Of a stretch of DNA of 64,000 bases, positions 1-6,752 are shown one piece after another. Source of the DNA: Roseateles violae (GTDB lineage Bacteria; Pseudomonadota; Gammaproteobacteria; Burkholderiales; Burkholderiaceae_C); the NCBI RefSeq assembly GCF_030410485.1, contig NZ_JAUHHC010000007.1, positions 124,001 through 188,000 of the forward strand. Direction: 5' to 3'. The notes under the pieces were generated by a model. That model was not told where the DNA came from. It was given only the letters and a program-made list of their open reading frames with translations, and made no database searches. A program made the position numbers and the translations under genes. How positions within the stretch are numbered: the first letter of the stretch is position 1; each line of letters starts with the position of its first letter.

Positions 1-82
1 GCCACCGGCGCCGCCAGCAGTAGCGCCAGCGCGGCGGCGCGCCCGCTCGGGCGGGCGGCCGTTCGGGCGGGGGGCTTGTGGC
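1..82 (-). other. Possible 5' end of a minus-strand gene, cut by the window edge
   Basis: On the minus strand, one frame downstream of the SYLF gene reads as Arg/Pro-rich residues followed by a hydrophobic run (AAALALLLAAPV), which resembles a signal peptide. No ATG, GTG or TTG start could be found in that frame; only a CTG overlapping the previous stop codon is available. The stretch also holds a short GC-rich inverted repeat at 41-52. It may be the start of a secreted protein or simply intergenic DNA. Confidence 0.2.
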
Positions 83-655
83 TCAGAGCGTCGTCAGCTT
101 GTTGAACTTCGTGCCGTCCAGGCTCAGGTTGGCCATGAAGCCGGCGTTCGAACGCACGAAGCCGATGATGGGCTGCTGCGCGGTCTTGGTGTCGATATTG
201 GCATTGGCGCCCAGATTGGCGACGACCACCGAGGCATCGGCGCCGGCCGTCCAGCCCTGGCTGGCCTCGAACTTCTGCAGCGCCTCGGCGGTCATGAACA
301 GCAGGTACATGGCCTTCGACTGCGCGCCTGCCAGCAGGCCCACCGAGCCGGAGCCGACGCTGTAGTAGGACGTCGTCGTGCCGCCCTTGCGCAGCGCGCC
401 CTGGCCATAGGAGCCGCCGACGACGAAGCCGGCCGAGACGACCTTCGGGAACACCAGCACGCCGCGCGCCTTGTCCACCAGCTCCCGCGAGCCGGGCGCC
501 TCCTTGTAGAGCTCGGCCATCGCGTTGTCGACGGCTGCCTCGATCTCGCGCCGCTTGGCGTCTGCATCGGCCGTTCCGCCCGTCGAGGTCGAGCAACCGG
601 CGACAAGCGTCGTGCCGGCGACCAGGATCAGCTCTCTACGATTCAACATCATCAT
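83..655 (-). CDS. SYLF-domain (YSC84-like) lipoprotein
   Basis: This 190-aa protein starts with a lipoprotein signal: Arg-Arg, a hydrophobic run and a VAGC lipobox with the acylated Cys near residue 21. The rest is one SYLF/YSC84 domain, recognisable from ARGVLVFPKVVSAGFVVGGS followed by glycine-rich strands and a C-terminal GFMANLSLDG. SYLF domains bind lipids; bacterial members are small secreted or outer-membrane-anchored proteins of unclear role. Three ATG codons in a row begin the gene, with GGAG five to eight bases upstream. It appears to be a single gene. Confidence 0.85.
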   Translation of the reverse strand: MMMLNRRELILVAGTTLVAGCSTSTGGTADADAKRREIEAAVDNAMAELYKEAPGSRELVDKARGVLVFPKVVSAGFVVGGSYGQGALRKGGTTTSYYSVGSGSVGLLAGAQSKAMYLLFMTAEALQKFEASQGWTAGADASVVVANLGANANIDTKTAQQPIIGFVRSNAGFMANLSLDGTKFNKLTTL

Positions 656-763
656 GTCGGCTCCAGGTGGTTGCGGGGAAGAAAAAAGCCTCGTCGAACG
701 ATAGCGCCGAAATGCCTCGGCGGCTACTGGGGTCGGGTTTGAAGGACGGGCGGGCCCGGCGGC

Positions 764-1402
764 TCAGGCAAAGCGCTCGGCCTCGATCAGCACCTTCATC
801 AGCGCCGGCAGATTGCGCACGCCCAGCCGCTGCATCACGTGGGCGCGGTCCAGCTTGATCGTGCGCTCGCTGACGCCGAATTCGACCGCCAGCTGCTTGT
901 AAAGCCGCCCGGCAACGATGCCGTCGAGCACGCGGCGCTGGCGCTGGCCCAGCGAATCGACCAGGCGCTGCGTGTGGCGGGTGCGCCGCCGCCGCTCGCG
1001 CGCCTCGCCGTCGCGGGCCACCGCCTCGGCCACGGCGGCCAGCAGGCGCTGAGGCTCGACCGGCTTGGTCAGGAACTCGCAGGCGCCGGCGCGCATCGCC
1101 TGCACGCTGGCGCGCACATCGGCGCCGCCGGCCAGGAAGACGATGGGCCGCTGCAGGGTCGGGTCTTGCGTCAGCCGCGCCTGCAGCTCCAGGCCACCGA
1201 TGTCGGGCAGATGCAGATCGAGCAGCAGGCAGCCGGGCGCGTCCTCGGCATCGCGGCGCAGATAGTCGCCGCCGCGCGCATGGGCGCGCACCTGGTAACC
1301 GGCGGCGCTGAGCAGGCGGGCCAGCGCGGCGCGCAGGGCGGCATCGGCGTCGATCAGATGGACGACGGCGGCATTGCCATCGCCGCGGACTACGAAACTC
1401 AT
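764..1402 (-). CDS. FixJ/NarL-type response regulator with an atypical receiver
   Basis: This 212-aa protein has an N-terminal receiver (about residues 10-125) and a C-terminal LuxR-type helix-turn-helix (about 150-210, QRRVLDGIVAGRLYKQLAVE). The phosphoacceptor is Asp62 (LLLDLHLPD) and the conserved Lys is Lys113 (TKPVE). Two receiver positions are unusual: the second acidic residue of the Mg site is Ala19 (LIDADA), and the switch Thr/Ser is Ala91 (VFLAGG). Both changes would be expected to weaken Mg binding or switching. No histidine kinase is adjacent. A GTG two codons upstream is possible, but the ATG at 1402 is the simpler start. The second FixJ-type gene at 2975 is similar, so the two flank the Omp85-like gene. 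Confidence 0.85.
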   Translation of the reverse strand: MSFVVRGDGNAAVVHLIDADAALRAALARLLSAAGYQVRAHARGGDYLRRDAEDAPGCLLLDLHLPDIGGLELQARLTQDPTLQRPIVFLAGGADVRASVQAMRAGACEFLTKPVEPQRLLAAVAEAVARDGEARERRRRTRHTQRLVDSLGQRQRRVLDGIVAGRLYKQLAVEFGVSERTIKLDRAHVMQRLGVRNLPALMKVLIEAERFA

Positions 1403-1626
1403 GGGCACCGACTATTGGTGCCGGCGCGCCGCCCGGCCTATTGGACCAAGGTCCAATGCCGGCAAGCGCCGTGCGCTGTTCGCATCGGAGCTGGATGCAG
1501 CGCTGCGCCCGGCGTCGCGATCGCTGCGTCATCGCCTGGCAGCTTAGGCACAATCGACCGGCAGCGAAGATCGATCACCCAGGCGCGCCGCGGCGCGTGA
1601 ACCGAAACGAAGAAGGACGCAACGGT

Positions 1627-2817
1627 ATGGGCATCCGGCATCGAAGAGCAGGGGGGCACGCCAGCGGCGGCCTGATCATGGCGGCGGCGCTGCTGCTGGC
1701 CGGGCTGGGCGCCGCGGCGCCGGCACGGGCGCTGCCCGAGGGCTTCGTCGACAAGGAGGACAACTACCTCGACATCTCCGAATGGCTGATCGAGCGCAAG
1801 GGCTTTCTGCCGGTGCCCATCATCATCAGCGAGCCGGCGATCGGCTACGGCGGCGGCCTGGCGCTGATGTTCCTGCGCAACTCGATGCGCGAGAGCGCCG
1901 AGAAGGCGCGCGAGAGCGGGCTGATGATCCCGCCCGACATCTGGGTGATCGCCGCGCTGGGCACCGAGAACGGCACCAAGGCCGCCTTTGCCGGCGGCAT
2001 GGCCAGCTTCGACGAGGGGCGCTGGAAATACCGCGGCGGCATCGGCCGCGCCCAGGTCAATCTGGCCTTCTACGGCATCGGCGAGGGGCCGCTGGGCGGG
2101 GCCGGCGCCGGCGGCATCGACTACACGCTGGACGGCTGGATGTCGATGCAGCAGGCCTTGCGCCGCCTGGGTCAGAGCAATTACTGGCTCGGCGCACGCT
2201 GGCTCTATCTGGACCTGGACAGCAAGCTCGACATCAGCGGCCGCCCCGACGCCGGCCTGCGCCCCGACCAGGCGACGCGCAAGACCTCGGGCCTGGGCCT
2301 GACCCTGGAGCAGGATTCGCGCGACAACATCTTCACCCCGTCCAGCGGCTGGAAGGCGGCGCTGGACGCGACCTTCTACGACCCCGACTGGGGCAGCGAC
2401 ACGCGCTTCCAGGCCTATCGCGCCCATGTCTTTGCCTACTGGCCGCTGGAGAAGAGCCTGGTGCTGGGCACCCGGCTCGACGGACGCGCGGCGCGCGGCC
2501 AGGTGCCCTTCTACATGCTGCCTTTCATCGATATGCGCGGCATCCCGGCGGCGCGCTACCAGGACAAGAACACCGGCGTTGCCGAGGCCGAACTGCGCTG
2601 GAACGTGACGCCGCGCTGGGGCGTCGTCGGCTTCATGGGCGCGGGACGCGCCTGGGGCAGCCAGCAATCGTTCAGCGACGCCAGCTCGGCCGTCAGCAAG
2701 GGCCTGGGCTTACGCTATCTGCTGGCGCGCCGGGTCGGGCTGTGGATGGGCCTGGACTATGCGAAGGGGCCCGAGGACAGCACCGTCTATGTGACGGTGG
2801 GCAATAGCTGGCGCTGA
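1627..2817 (+). CDS. Omp85/D15-like outer membrane beta-barrel protein
   Basis: The 396-aa product has a signal peptide of about 35 residues ending in ARA. The mature part is rich in alternating hydrophobic and glycine/aromatic strands. Its C-terminal half matches the bacterial surface antigen (D15/BamA barrel) pattern: DSRDNIFTPSSGWKAAL, then a strand pair with FIDMRGIPAARYQ, then a Gly-Ala-Gly-Arg turn. No POTRA domains are present, so it is a barrel-only member, unlike BamA or TamA. The ATG at 1627 was chosen because GAAGGA lies just upstream and the signal peptide starts there; the open frame further upstream is not protein-like. It probably sits in the outer membrane; its cargo is unknown. 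Confidence 0.8.
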   Translation: MGIRHRRAGGHASGGLIMAAALLLAGLGAAAPARALPEGFVDKEDNYLDISEWLIERKGFLPVPIIISEPAIGYGGGLALMFLRNSMRESAEKARESGLMIPPDIWVIAALGTENGTKAAFAGGMASFDEGRWKYRGGIGRAQVNLAFYGIGEGPLGGAGAGGIDYTLDGWMSMQQALRRLGQSNYWLGARWLYLDLDSKLDISGRPDAGLRPDQATRKTSGLGLTLEQDSRDNIFTPSSGWKAALDATFYDPDWGSDTRFQAYRAHVFAYWPLEKSLVLGTRLDGRAARGQVPFYMLPFIDMRGIPAARYQDKNTGVAEAELRWNVTPRWGVVGFMGAGRAWGSQQSFSDASSAVSKGLGLRYLLARRVGLWMGLDYAKGPEDSTVYVTVGNSWR

Positions 2818-2974
2818 AACGGAAGCCGCGCAGCCTAACTGCTGATCACGACGCCATGCGCAGGCTCGTGTGCGGCGTTGCAAATCATCACACCTGCCTT
2901 GTGGTCACACGGGACGGCGGAATCCATAGTACAAAAGCAGCGATTGAGACTCGATCCGAAAGCAGGGATGGATC

Positions 2975-3649
2975 ATGGACCAGCTCAATGAGCAATGCCT
3001 GTGCGGCCAGGCGGCCGAAGAGAACCCGCCGCCGCACCTTCACATCGTCGATACCGATGCCGGCCTGCGCGCCGCCTTGCAGCGGCTGATCGCGGCGCAG
3101 GGCCTGGCCGTCAGCGGCCATGCCTCGGCCGAGGCCTTTCTGGCCGGCTTCGATCCGGCCGAGCATGGTTGCGCGATCGTCGATCTGGCGATGCCGGGCC
3201 TGGACGGGCTGGCGCTGCAGCGGGCCATGAGGGCGCGCGCCAGCCATATGCCGGTGATCTTCCTGACCGGCCAGGCCGATCTGCAGCGCTGCGTCGAGGC
3301 GATGAAGCAGGGCGCCAGCGACTTCCTCGGCAAGCCGGTCGACGAGACGGTGCTGCTGGCGGCCATCCAGCATGCGCTGGACAGGAACCTGCTGCTGCGC
3401 AGGAACTGCCGCCAGCGCGCGGCCGGCCAGGCGCTGCTGGCGACGCTGACCGCGCGCGAGCGCGAGGTGCTGCGCCATGTGATCGCCGGCCGGCTGAACA
3501 AGCAGATCGCCGCCGAGCTGGGCACGGCCGAGAAGACGGTCAAGGTCCACCGCGCACGCGGCATGGAGAAGATGCAGGTGCGCTCGGTGGCCGAGCTGGT
3601 GCGCATGGTCGAGCGCTCGCAGCTCAGCGGCCTGGACCTGTCGGTCTGA
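2975..3649 (+). CDS. FixJ/TodT-type response regulator
   Basis: This 224-aa protein has a receiver (about residues 20-140) and a LuxR-type HTH (about 155-215, LTAREREVLRHVIAGRLNKQ). Phosphoacceptor Asp70, switch Thr98 and Lys120 are all present, so phosphorylation chemistry looks possible. The second acidic residue of the metal site is Thr27 (IVDTDA). The N-terminus carries two cysteines (CLC, residues 8 and 10) ahead of the receiver, which is unusual. No kinase gene is nearby. It resembles the regulator at 764-1402, and the two may be diverged duplicates. An ATG at 2968 is out of frame. Confidence 0.87.
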   Translation: MDQLNEQCLCGQAAEENPPPHLHIVDTDAGLRAALQRLIAAQGLAVSGHASAEAFLAGFDPAEHGCAIVDLAMPGLDGLALQRAMRARASHMPVIFLTGQADLQRCVEAMKQGASDFLGKPVDETVLLAAIQHALDRNLLLRRNCRQRAAGQALLATLTAREREVLRHVIAGRLNKQIAAELGTAEKTVKVHRARGMEKMQVRSVAELVRMVERSQLSGLDLSV

Positions 3650-3674
3650 ACCCGCGCGCCGGGGCCGCTAGACT
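3646..3674 (+). promoter_or_regulatory. Candidate sigma-70 promoter for the deaminase gene
   Basis: CTGAAC (3646-3651) and TAGACT (3669-3674) are separated by 17 bases. They lie about 45 bases before the ATG at 3720. The -10 fits well and the -35 moderately. The -35 overlaps the end of the preceding regulator gene. Confidence 0.4.
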
Positions 3675-3719
3675 GTCGTCGGCGCCGGCTCCCGGCGCGC
3701 GTTCCGTCAAGCAGCTGCG

Positions 3720-4262
3720 ATGCAAAACATATCCCTGATCGACTGGCATTCGATGTTCATGGGCGTGGCCCTGCTGGCGGGCGCGCGCTCGAAGGACGCG
3801 CGCAAGCGCAACGGCGCCTGCATCGCCAGCGCCGACAACAAGATCCTGGGCGTCGGCTACAACGGCCTGCCGCGCGGCTGCGACGACAGCGACCCGGCCT
3901 ACTGGGCCGATGACGACGCCGATCCACGCCAGTCGCGCCACAGCTATATCGTCCATGCCGAGGTCAACGCGATCCTGAACTGCGTCGTGCTGCCGCTGAC
4001 CGGCGGCACGATCTACGCGACCCAGTTCCCCTGCCCGCGCTGCGTGCAGTCCATCATCCAGGTCGGCATCCGCCGCGTCGTCTATCTGGAGAAGAAGGCG
4101 CACCACCTGCCGCTCAACGAGGCCTCGGGCAAGATGCTGGCCGACGCCGGCGTCGAGGTGCGCGCGCTGGCCGAACTCGGGCCGGTGGCGGCCAACTGGT
4201 GCGAGCAGCTGGCCGGCTTCATCGCGCCGGGCCAGCTCGACCTGAGCGGAAACAGCGGCTGA
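3720..4262 (+). CDS. dCMP/cytidine deaminase family protein
   Basis: This 180-aa zinc enzyme belongs to the deoxycytidylate deaminase family, which converts dCMP to dUMP for thymidylate synthesis. His79-Ala-Glu81 (HAEVNAI) and the pair Cys105/Cys108 (PCPRC) are the zinc ligands and catalytic Glu. Asn35 and the GYNGLPRGCDD segment form the usual substrate loop. The length fits ComEB-type enzymes. The next gene, 82 bases downstream on the same strand, is unrelated. A related deaminase specificity cannot be excluded. Confidence 0.85.
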   Translation: MQNISLIDWHSMFMGVALLAGARSKDARKRNGACIASADNKILGVGYNGLPRGCDDSDPAYWADDDADPRQSRHSYIVHAEVNAILNCVVLPLTGGTIYATQFPCPRCVQSIIQVGIRRVVYLEKKAHHLPLNEASGKMLADAGVEVRALAELGPVAANWCEQLAGFIAPGQLDLSGNSG

Positions 4263-4344
4263 AAGACCGGCTTTTTCGGATTTAAGTTCGGCGCGCGGCG
4301 GCCATCATGGCGCCATTGCCAACGCCAGCTCCGACGAGGCCGCC

Positions 4345-4725
4345 ATGATCATCCCGCTGCACCTGCTTCCCGCCGATCTGCATTCGGACGCCACGCTGTG
4401 CTTCGATCTGCCGGCCGAGCAGGCGCCGCGCTACACGCTGGGCGGCGCCGAGCTCGATCCGGCGCTGCGCCCGCGCGCCGCTGCTGTCGAGCTGGGCTCG
4501 CCGATCGCCGGCCCGGTGGCGATGGCCGATCTGCAGCGCTTCGAGGCGCTGATGGCCGGCGAGGGCATCGCCCTGCAGCCGACCCGCATGCTCTACGACC
4601 GGCTCTATGCCTGCGAACGCCTGGCCCAGGGCCATGCCAGCGCCAGCCAGGCGCTGCGCAATCTGTCCATGCAGCTGTTCCACGACTATCAGCGCGCCGG
4701 CGAGTGGATCGGCCTGATCCACTGA
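4345..4725 (+). CDS. Conserved-looking hypothetical protein, 126 aa
   Basis: This small soluble protein has no signal peptide or membrane segment and is not recognised. The N-terminal half is acidic and rich in Ala and Pro. The C-terminal half is predicted helical (ADLQRFEALMAGEGIAL and a region around YDRLYACERLAQG). It follows the deaminase gene by 82 bases and ends before a strong palindromic terminator, so it may be co-transcribed with the deaminase. Its codon use matches its neighbours. Confidence 0.65.
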   Translation: MIIPLHLLPADLHSDATLCFDLPAEQAPRYTLGGAELDPALRPRAAAVELGSPIAGPVAMADLQRFEALMAGEGIALQPTRMLYDRLYACERLAQGHASASQALRNLSMQLFHDYQRAGEWIGLIH

Positions 4726-4746
4726 AGCGGCACCGGCCCGACAAGC

Positions 4747-4774
4747 ACAAAGCCCTCGCATGCGAGGGCTTTGT
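4747..4774. terminator. Bidirectional terminator, perfect 28-bp palindrome
   Basis: The two 14-base arms (ACAAAGCCCTCGCA and its complement) form a perfect hairpin flanked by A-rich and T-rich ends. It lies between the convergent genes ending at 4725 (+) and 4793 (-) and can stop transcription from both sides. Confidence 0.85.
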
Positions 4775-4792
4775 TCATGGTGCGGGCGGCGC

Positions 4793-5056
4793 TCAGAGAG
4801 CCGTCAGCCAGTCGCAGCGCAGCCGGCCACGCCGGTGCAGGCGCGAACGCCAGGCGGCATAGGCGCTGGGAAGCAGGAAGCTGGCCAGGCACAGCGGCAG
4901 CAGCATGAAGGCATGCAGCAAGAGCAGCGCCGGCACGCCGATCCAGCCCAGCACCCAGCTCATCAGCACCAGATCCCAGGCATAGAGTTCGACCGGGTGC
5001 TGGCGGCCATGCAGGCGCAGCCAGCATTTCACTTGGGCCAGTTGCGTCAGGGTCAT
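4793..5056 (-). CDS. Small inner-membrane protein, two predicted helices
   Basis: This 87-aa protein is not recognised by family. Two strongly hydrophobic segments (about residues 28-45 and 47-66) lie between a short N-terminal domain (MTLTQLAQVKCWLRLHGRQH) and an Arg-rich C-terminus, which by the positive-inside rule faces the cytoplasm. It is divergent from the carboxypeptidase gene and ends at the palindromic terminator. Confidence 0.6.
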   Translation of the reverse strand: MTLTQLAQVKCWLRLHGRQHPVELYAWDLVLMSWVLGWIGVPALLLLHAFMLLPLCLASFLLPSAYAAWRSRLHRRGRLRCDWLTAL

Positions 5057-5171
5057 GGCACACCTCCGCTGGGATCGGTACGGCTGGGATTTGTCAGCTT
5101 GGTGTCAGCAAATTTAGCATCGAGCGGGCCGGCGTGGGGCCTCGACCTCCTCAATCTTTTCGATATATCGA

Positions 5172-5195
5172 GCCTGCCGATAATCGCCGGCAGGC
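5172..5195 (+). promoter_or_regulatory. Hairpin just upstream of the carboxypeptidase ribosome binding site
   Basis: GCCTGCCG (5172-5179) and CGGCAGGC (5188-5195) form an 8-bp stem with an 8-base loop. The Shine-Dalgarno GAGGAGG follows about nine bases later, at 5204-5210. The stem is preceded by the palindrome CGATATATCG (5161-5170), which contains a possible -10. It could be a leader structure or an operator. Confidence 0.35.
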
Positions 5196-5217
5196 AAGGG
5201 CGACGAGGAGGCAATCG

Positions 5218-6498
5218 ATGCGTGCTGGATGGCTTTGGAAGGGCTTGGCAAGCCTGCTGCTGCTGGCGCCGCTGATGGCGGCGGCCGATCTGCAAGCGGC
5301 CTGGCTGGCGGCGGCCAAGCGCGAGCAGCCGGCGCTGCTGGCCAGCCTGCGCGAGTTCTGCGCGATCGAGAGTGGCAGCCGCGATCTCGACGGCCTGCGC
5401 CGCATGGCCGAGCTGCTGGCCGCGCGCTTGCGCGCGCTCGGCGGCGAGGTCGAGTTCGTCGAGCCGGCCGAGGTCTACCGGATGGAGGACACGCCGGCCG
5501 AGCTGGGCCGCAGCGTCAAGGCGGTGTTCCGCGGCGGCGGCACGAAGAAGCTGCTGCTGATCGCGCATATGGACACCGTCTATCCGGCCGGCACGCTGGC
5601 GCGCCAGCCCTTTGCGATCCGCGAGGACCGCGCCTACGGCCTCGGCATTGCGGACGACAAGCAGGGCCTGGCCGTCGTGCTGCACAGCCTGGCGCTGCTG
5701 AAGGCGCTGGACTACCGCGGCTATGGCCAGATCACCGTGCTCTTCAATGCCGATGAGGAACTGTCCTCGCCCGGCTCGCGTGCGCTGCTGGCGCGGCTGG
5801 GCGCCGAGGCCGATGCGGTGATGTCCTTCGAGGGCTCGGGCGCCAGCAACGACAAACTGTCGCTGGCCACGGCCGGCATCGCCTCGGCCCAGCTGACCGT
5901 CCATGGCCGTGCCGCCCATGCCGGCGGCGCGCCGCAGGCCGGCGTCAACGCGCTCTACGAGCTGGCGCACCAGATCCTGCAACTGCGCGAGCTGGGCGAC
6001 CCGGCCAGCGGCGTGCGCCTGAACTGGACCATGGCCAAGGCCGGCGTCGTGCGCAATATGGTGCCGCCGCTGGCCACCGCCGAGGCCGATGTGCGGGTGC
6101 TGCGCACGCAGGACTACGAGGCGCTGGAGCAGCGCCTGCAGCAGCGCATCCAGTTCCGCCTGCTGCCCGAATCGCGCGTCGAGCTGAACTTCGAGCGCCG
6201 GCGCCCGCCGCTGGAGGCCAGCGAGGCGGCGCGTGCCTTTGGCGAGCATGCGCGCAAGGTCTATGCGGAGCTGGGCCTGGCGCTGCGTGTCGACGCGATC
6301 GCCGAGGGCGGCGGCACCGACGCCGCCTTCGCCGCCCAGCGCACGCAGGCACCGGTCGTCGAGCGCTTCGGTCTGCGCGGCGCCGGCGCGCACAGCAGCG
6401 ACGCCGAGTACATCCTCGTCAGCTCGATCGTGCCGCGCCTGTATCTGGCGGCCCGGATGATTGCCGAGTTCTGCGAGGGCCGGATTCGGACGCCCTAG
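5218..6498 (+). CDS. M20 family metallopeptidase, glutamate carboxypeptidase-like, exported
   Basis: The 426-aa product resembles carboxypeptidase G2, a zinc enzyme that removes C-terminal glutamate from folates or peptides. An N-terminal signal peptide (about 22 residues, LLLLAPLMAAA) suggests a periplasmic location. Metal and catalytic positions are visible: HMDT, GIADDKQG, the Glu-Glu pair in NADEELSSPGS and the C-terminal His in GAGAHSSDAE. The dimerisation domain lies at roughly residues 215-330. The ATG at 5218 is set by a strong GAGGAGG Shine-Dalgarno; the frame open upstream is not signal-like. The exact substrate cannot be read from sequence. Confidence 0.85.
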   Translation: MRAGWLWKGLASLLLLAPLMAAADLQAAWLAAAKREQPALLASLREFCAIESGSRDLDGLRRMAELLAARLRALGGEVEFVEPAEVYRMEDTPAELGRSVKAVFRGGGTKKLLLIAHMDTVYPAGTLARQPFAIREDRAYGLGIADDKQGLAVVLHSLALLKALDYRGYGQITVLFNADEELSSPGSRALLARLGAEADAVMSFEGSGASNDKLSLATAGIASAQLTVHGRAAHAGGAPQAGVNALYELAHQILQLRELGDPASGVRLNWTMAKAGVVRNMVPPLATAEADVRVLRTQDYEALEQRLQQRIQFRLLPESRVELNFERRRPPLEASEAARAFGEHARKVYAELGLALRVDAIAEGGGTDAAFAAQRTQAPVVERFGLRGAGAHSSDAEYILVSSIVPRLYLAARMIAEFCEGRIRTP

Positions 6499-6582
6499 CC
6501 GACATAACGCAAGCTCATGGCCGCGCATCGATTTGGTATGCGCGCGCCGGCGGCGGAACGAGTCCAATCCAATACCGATTTA

Positions 6583-6607
6583 CATCCGCTTTACAAACAG
6601 GCGGATG
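6583..6607 (+). promoter_or_regulatory. Inverted repeat in the leader of the TonB receptor gene
   Basis: CATCCGC (6583-6589) and GCGGATG (6601-6607) flank an AT-richer spacer that includes TTTACAAA. The 254 bases from 6499 to 6752 hold no gene and should carry the receptor promoter. The repeat may be an operator or a leader hairpin. Confidence 0.3.
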
Positions 6608-6752
6608 GAATCGGACGCCCGCCGCTGCGGGTGCCCGGTGCCGGATCCCGGCGGCGCGGTTCTGGCCGCTGCGGTCGCCGTGCTGCCGGTCCTCGATCGA
6701 CCCGACGCCGCCGCCCGCTGGGCCGCGCGTCCCAAGAACAGAAAGAGACGCC

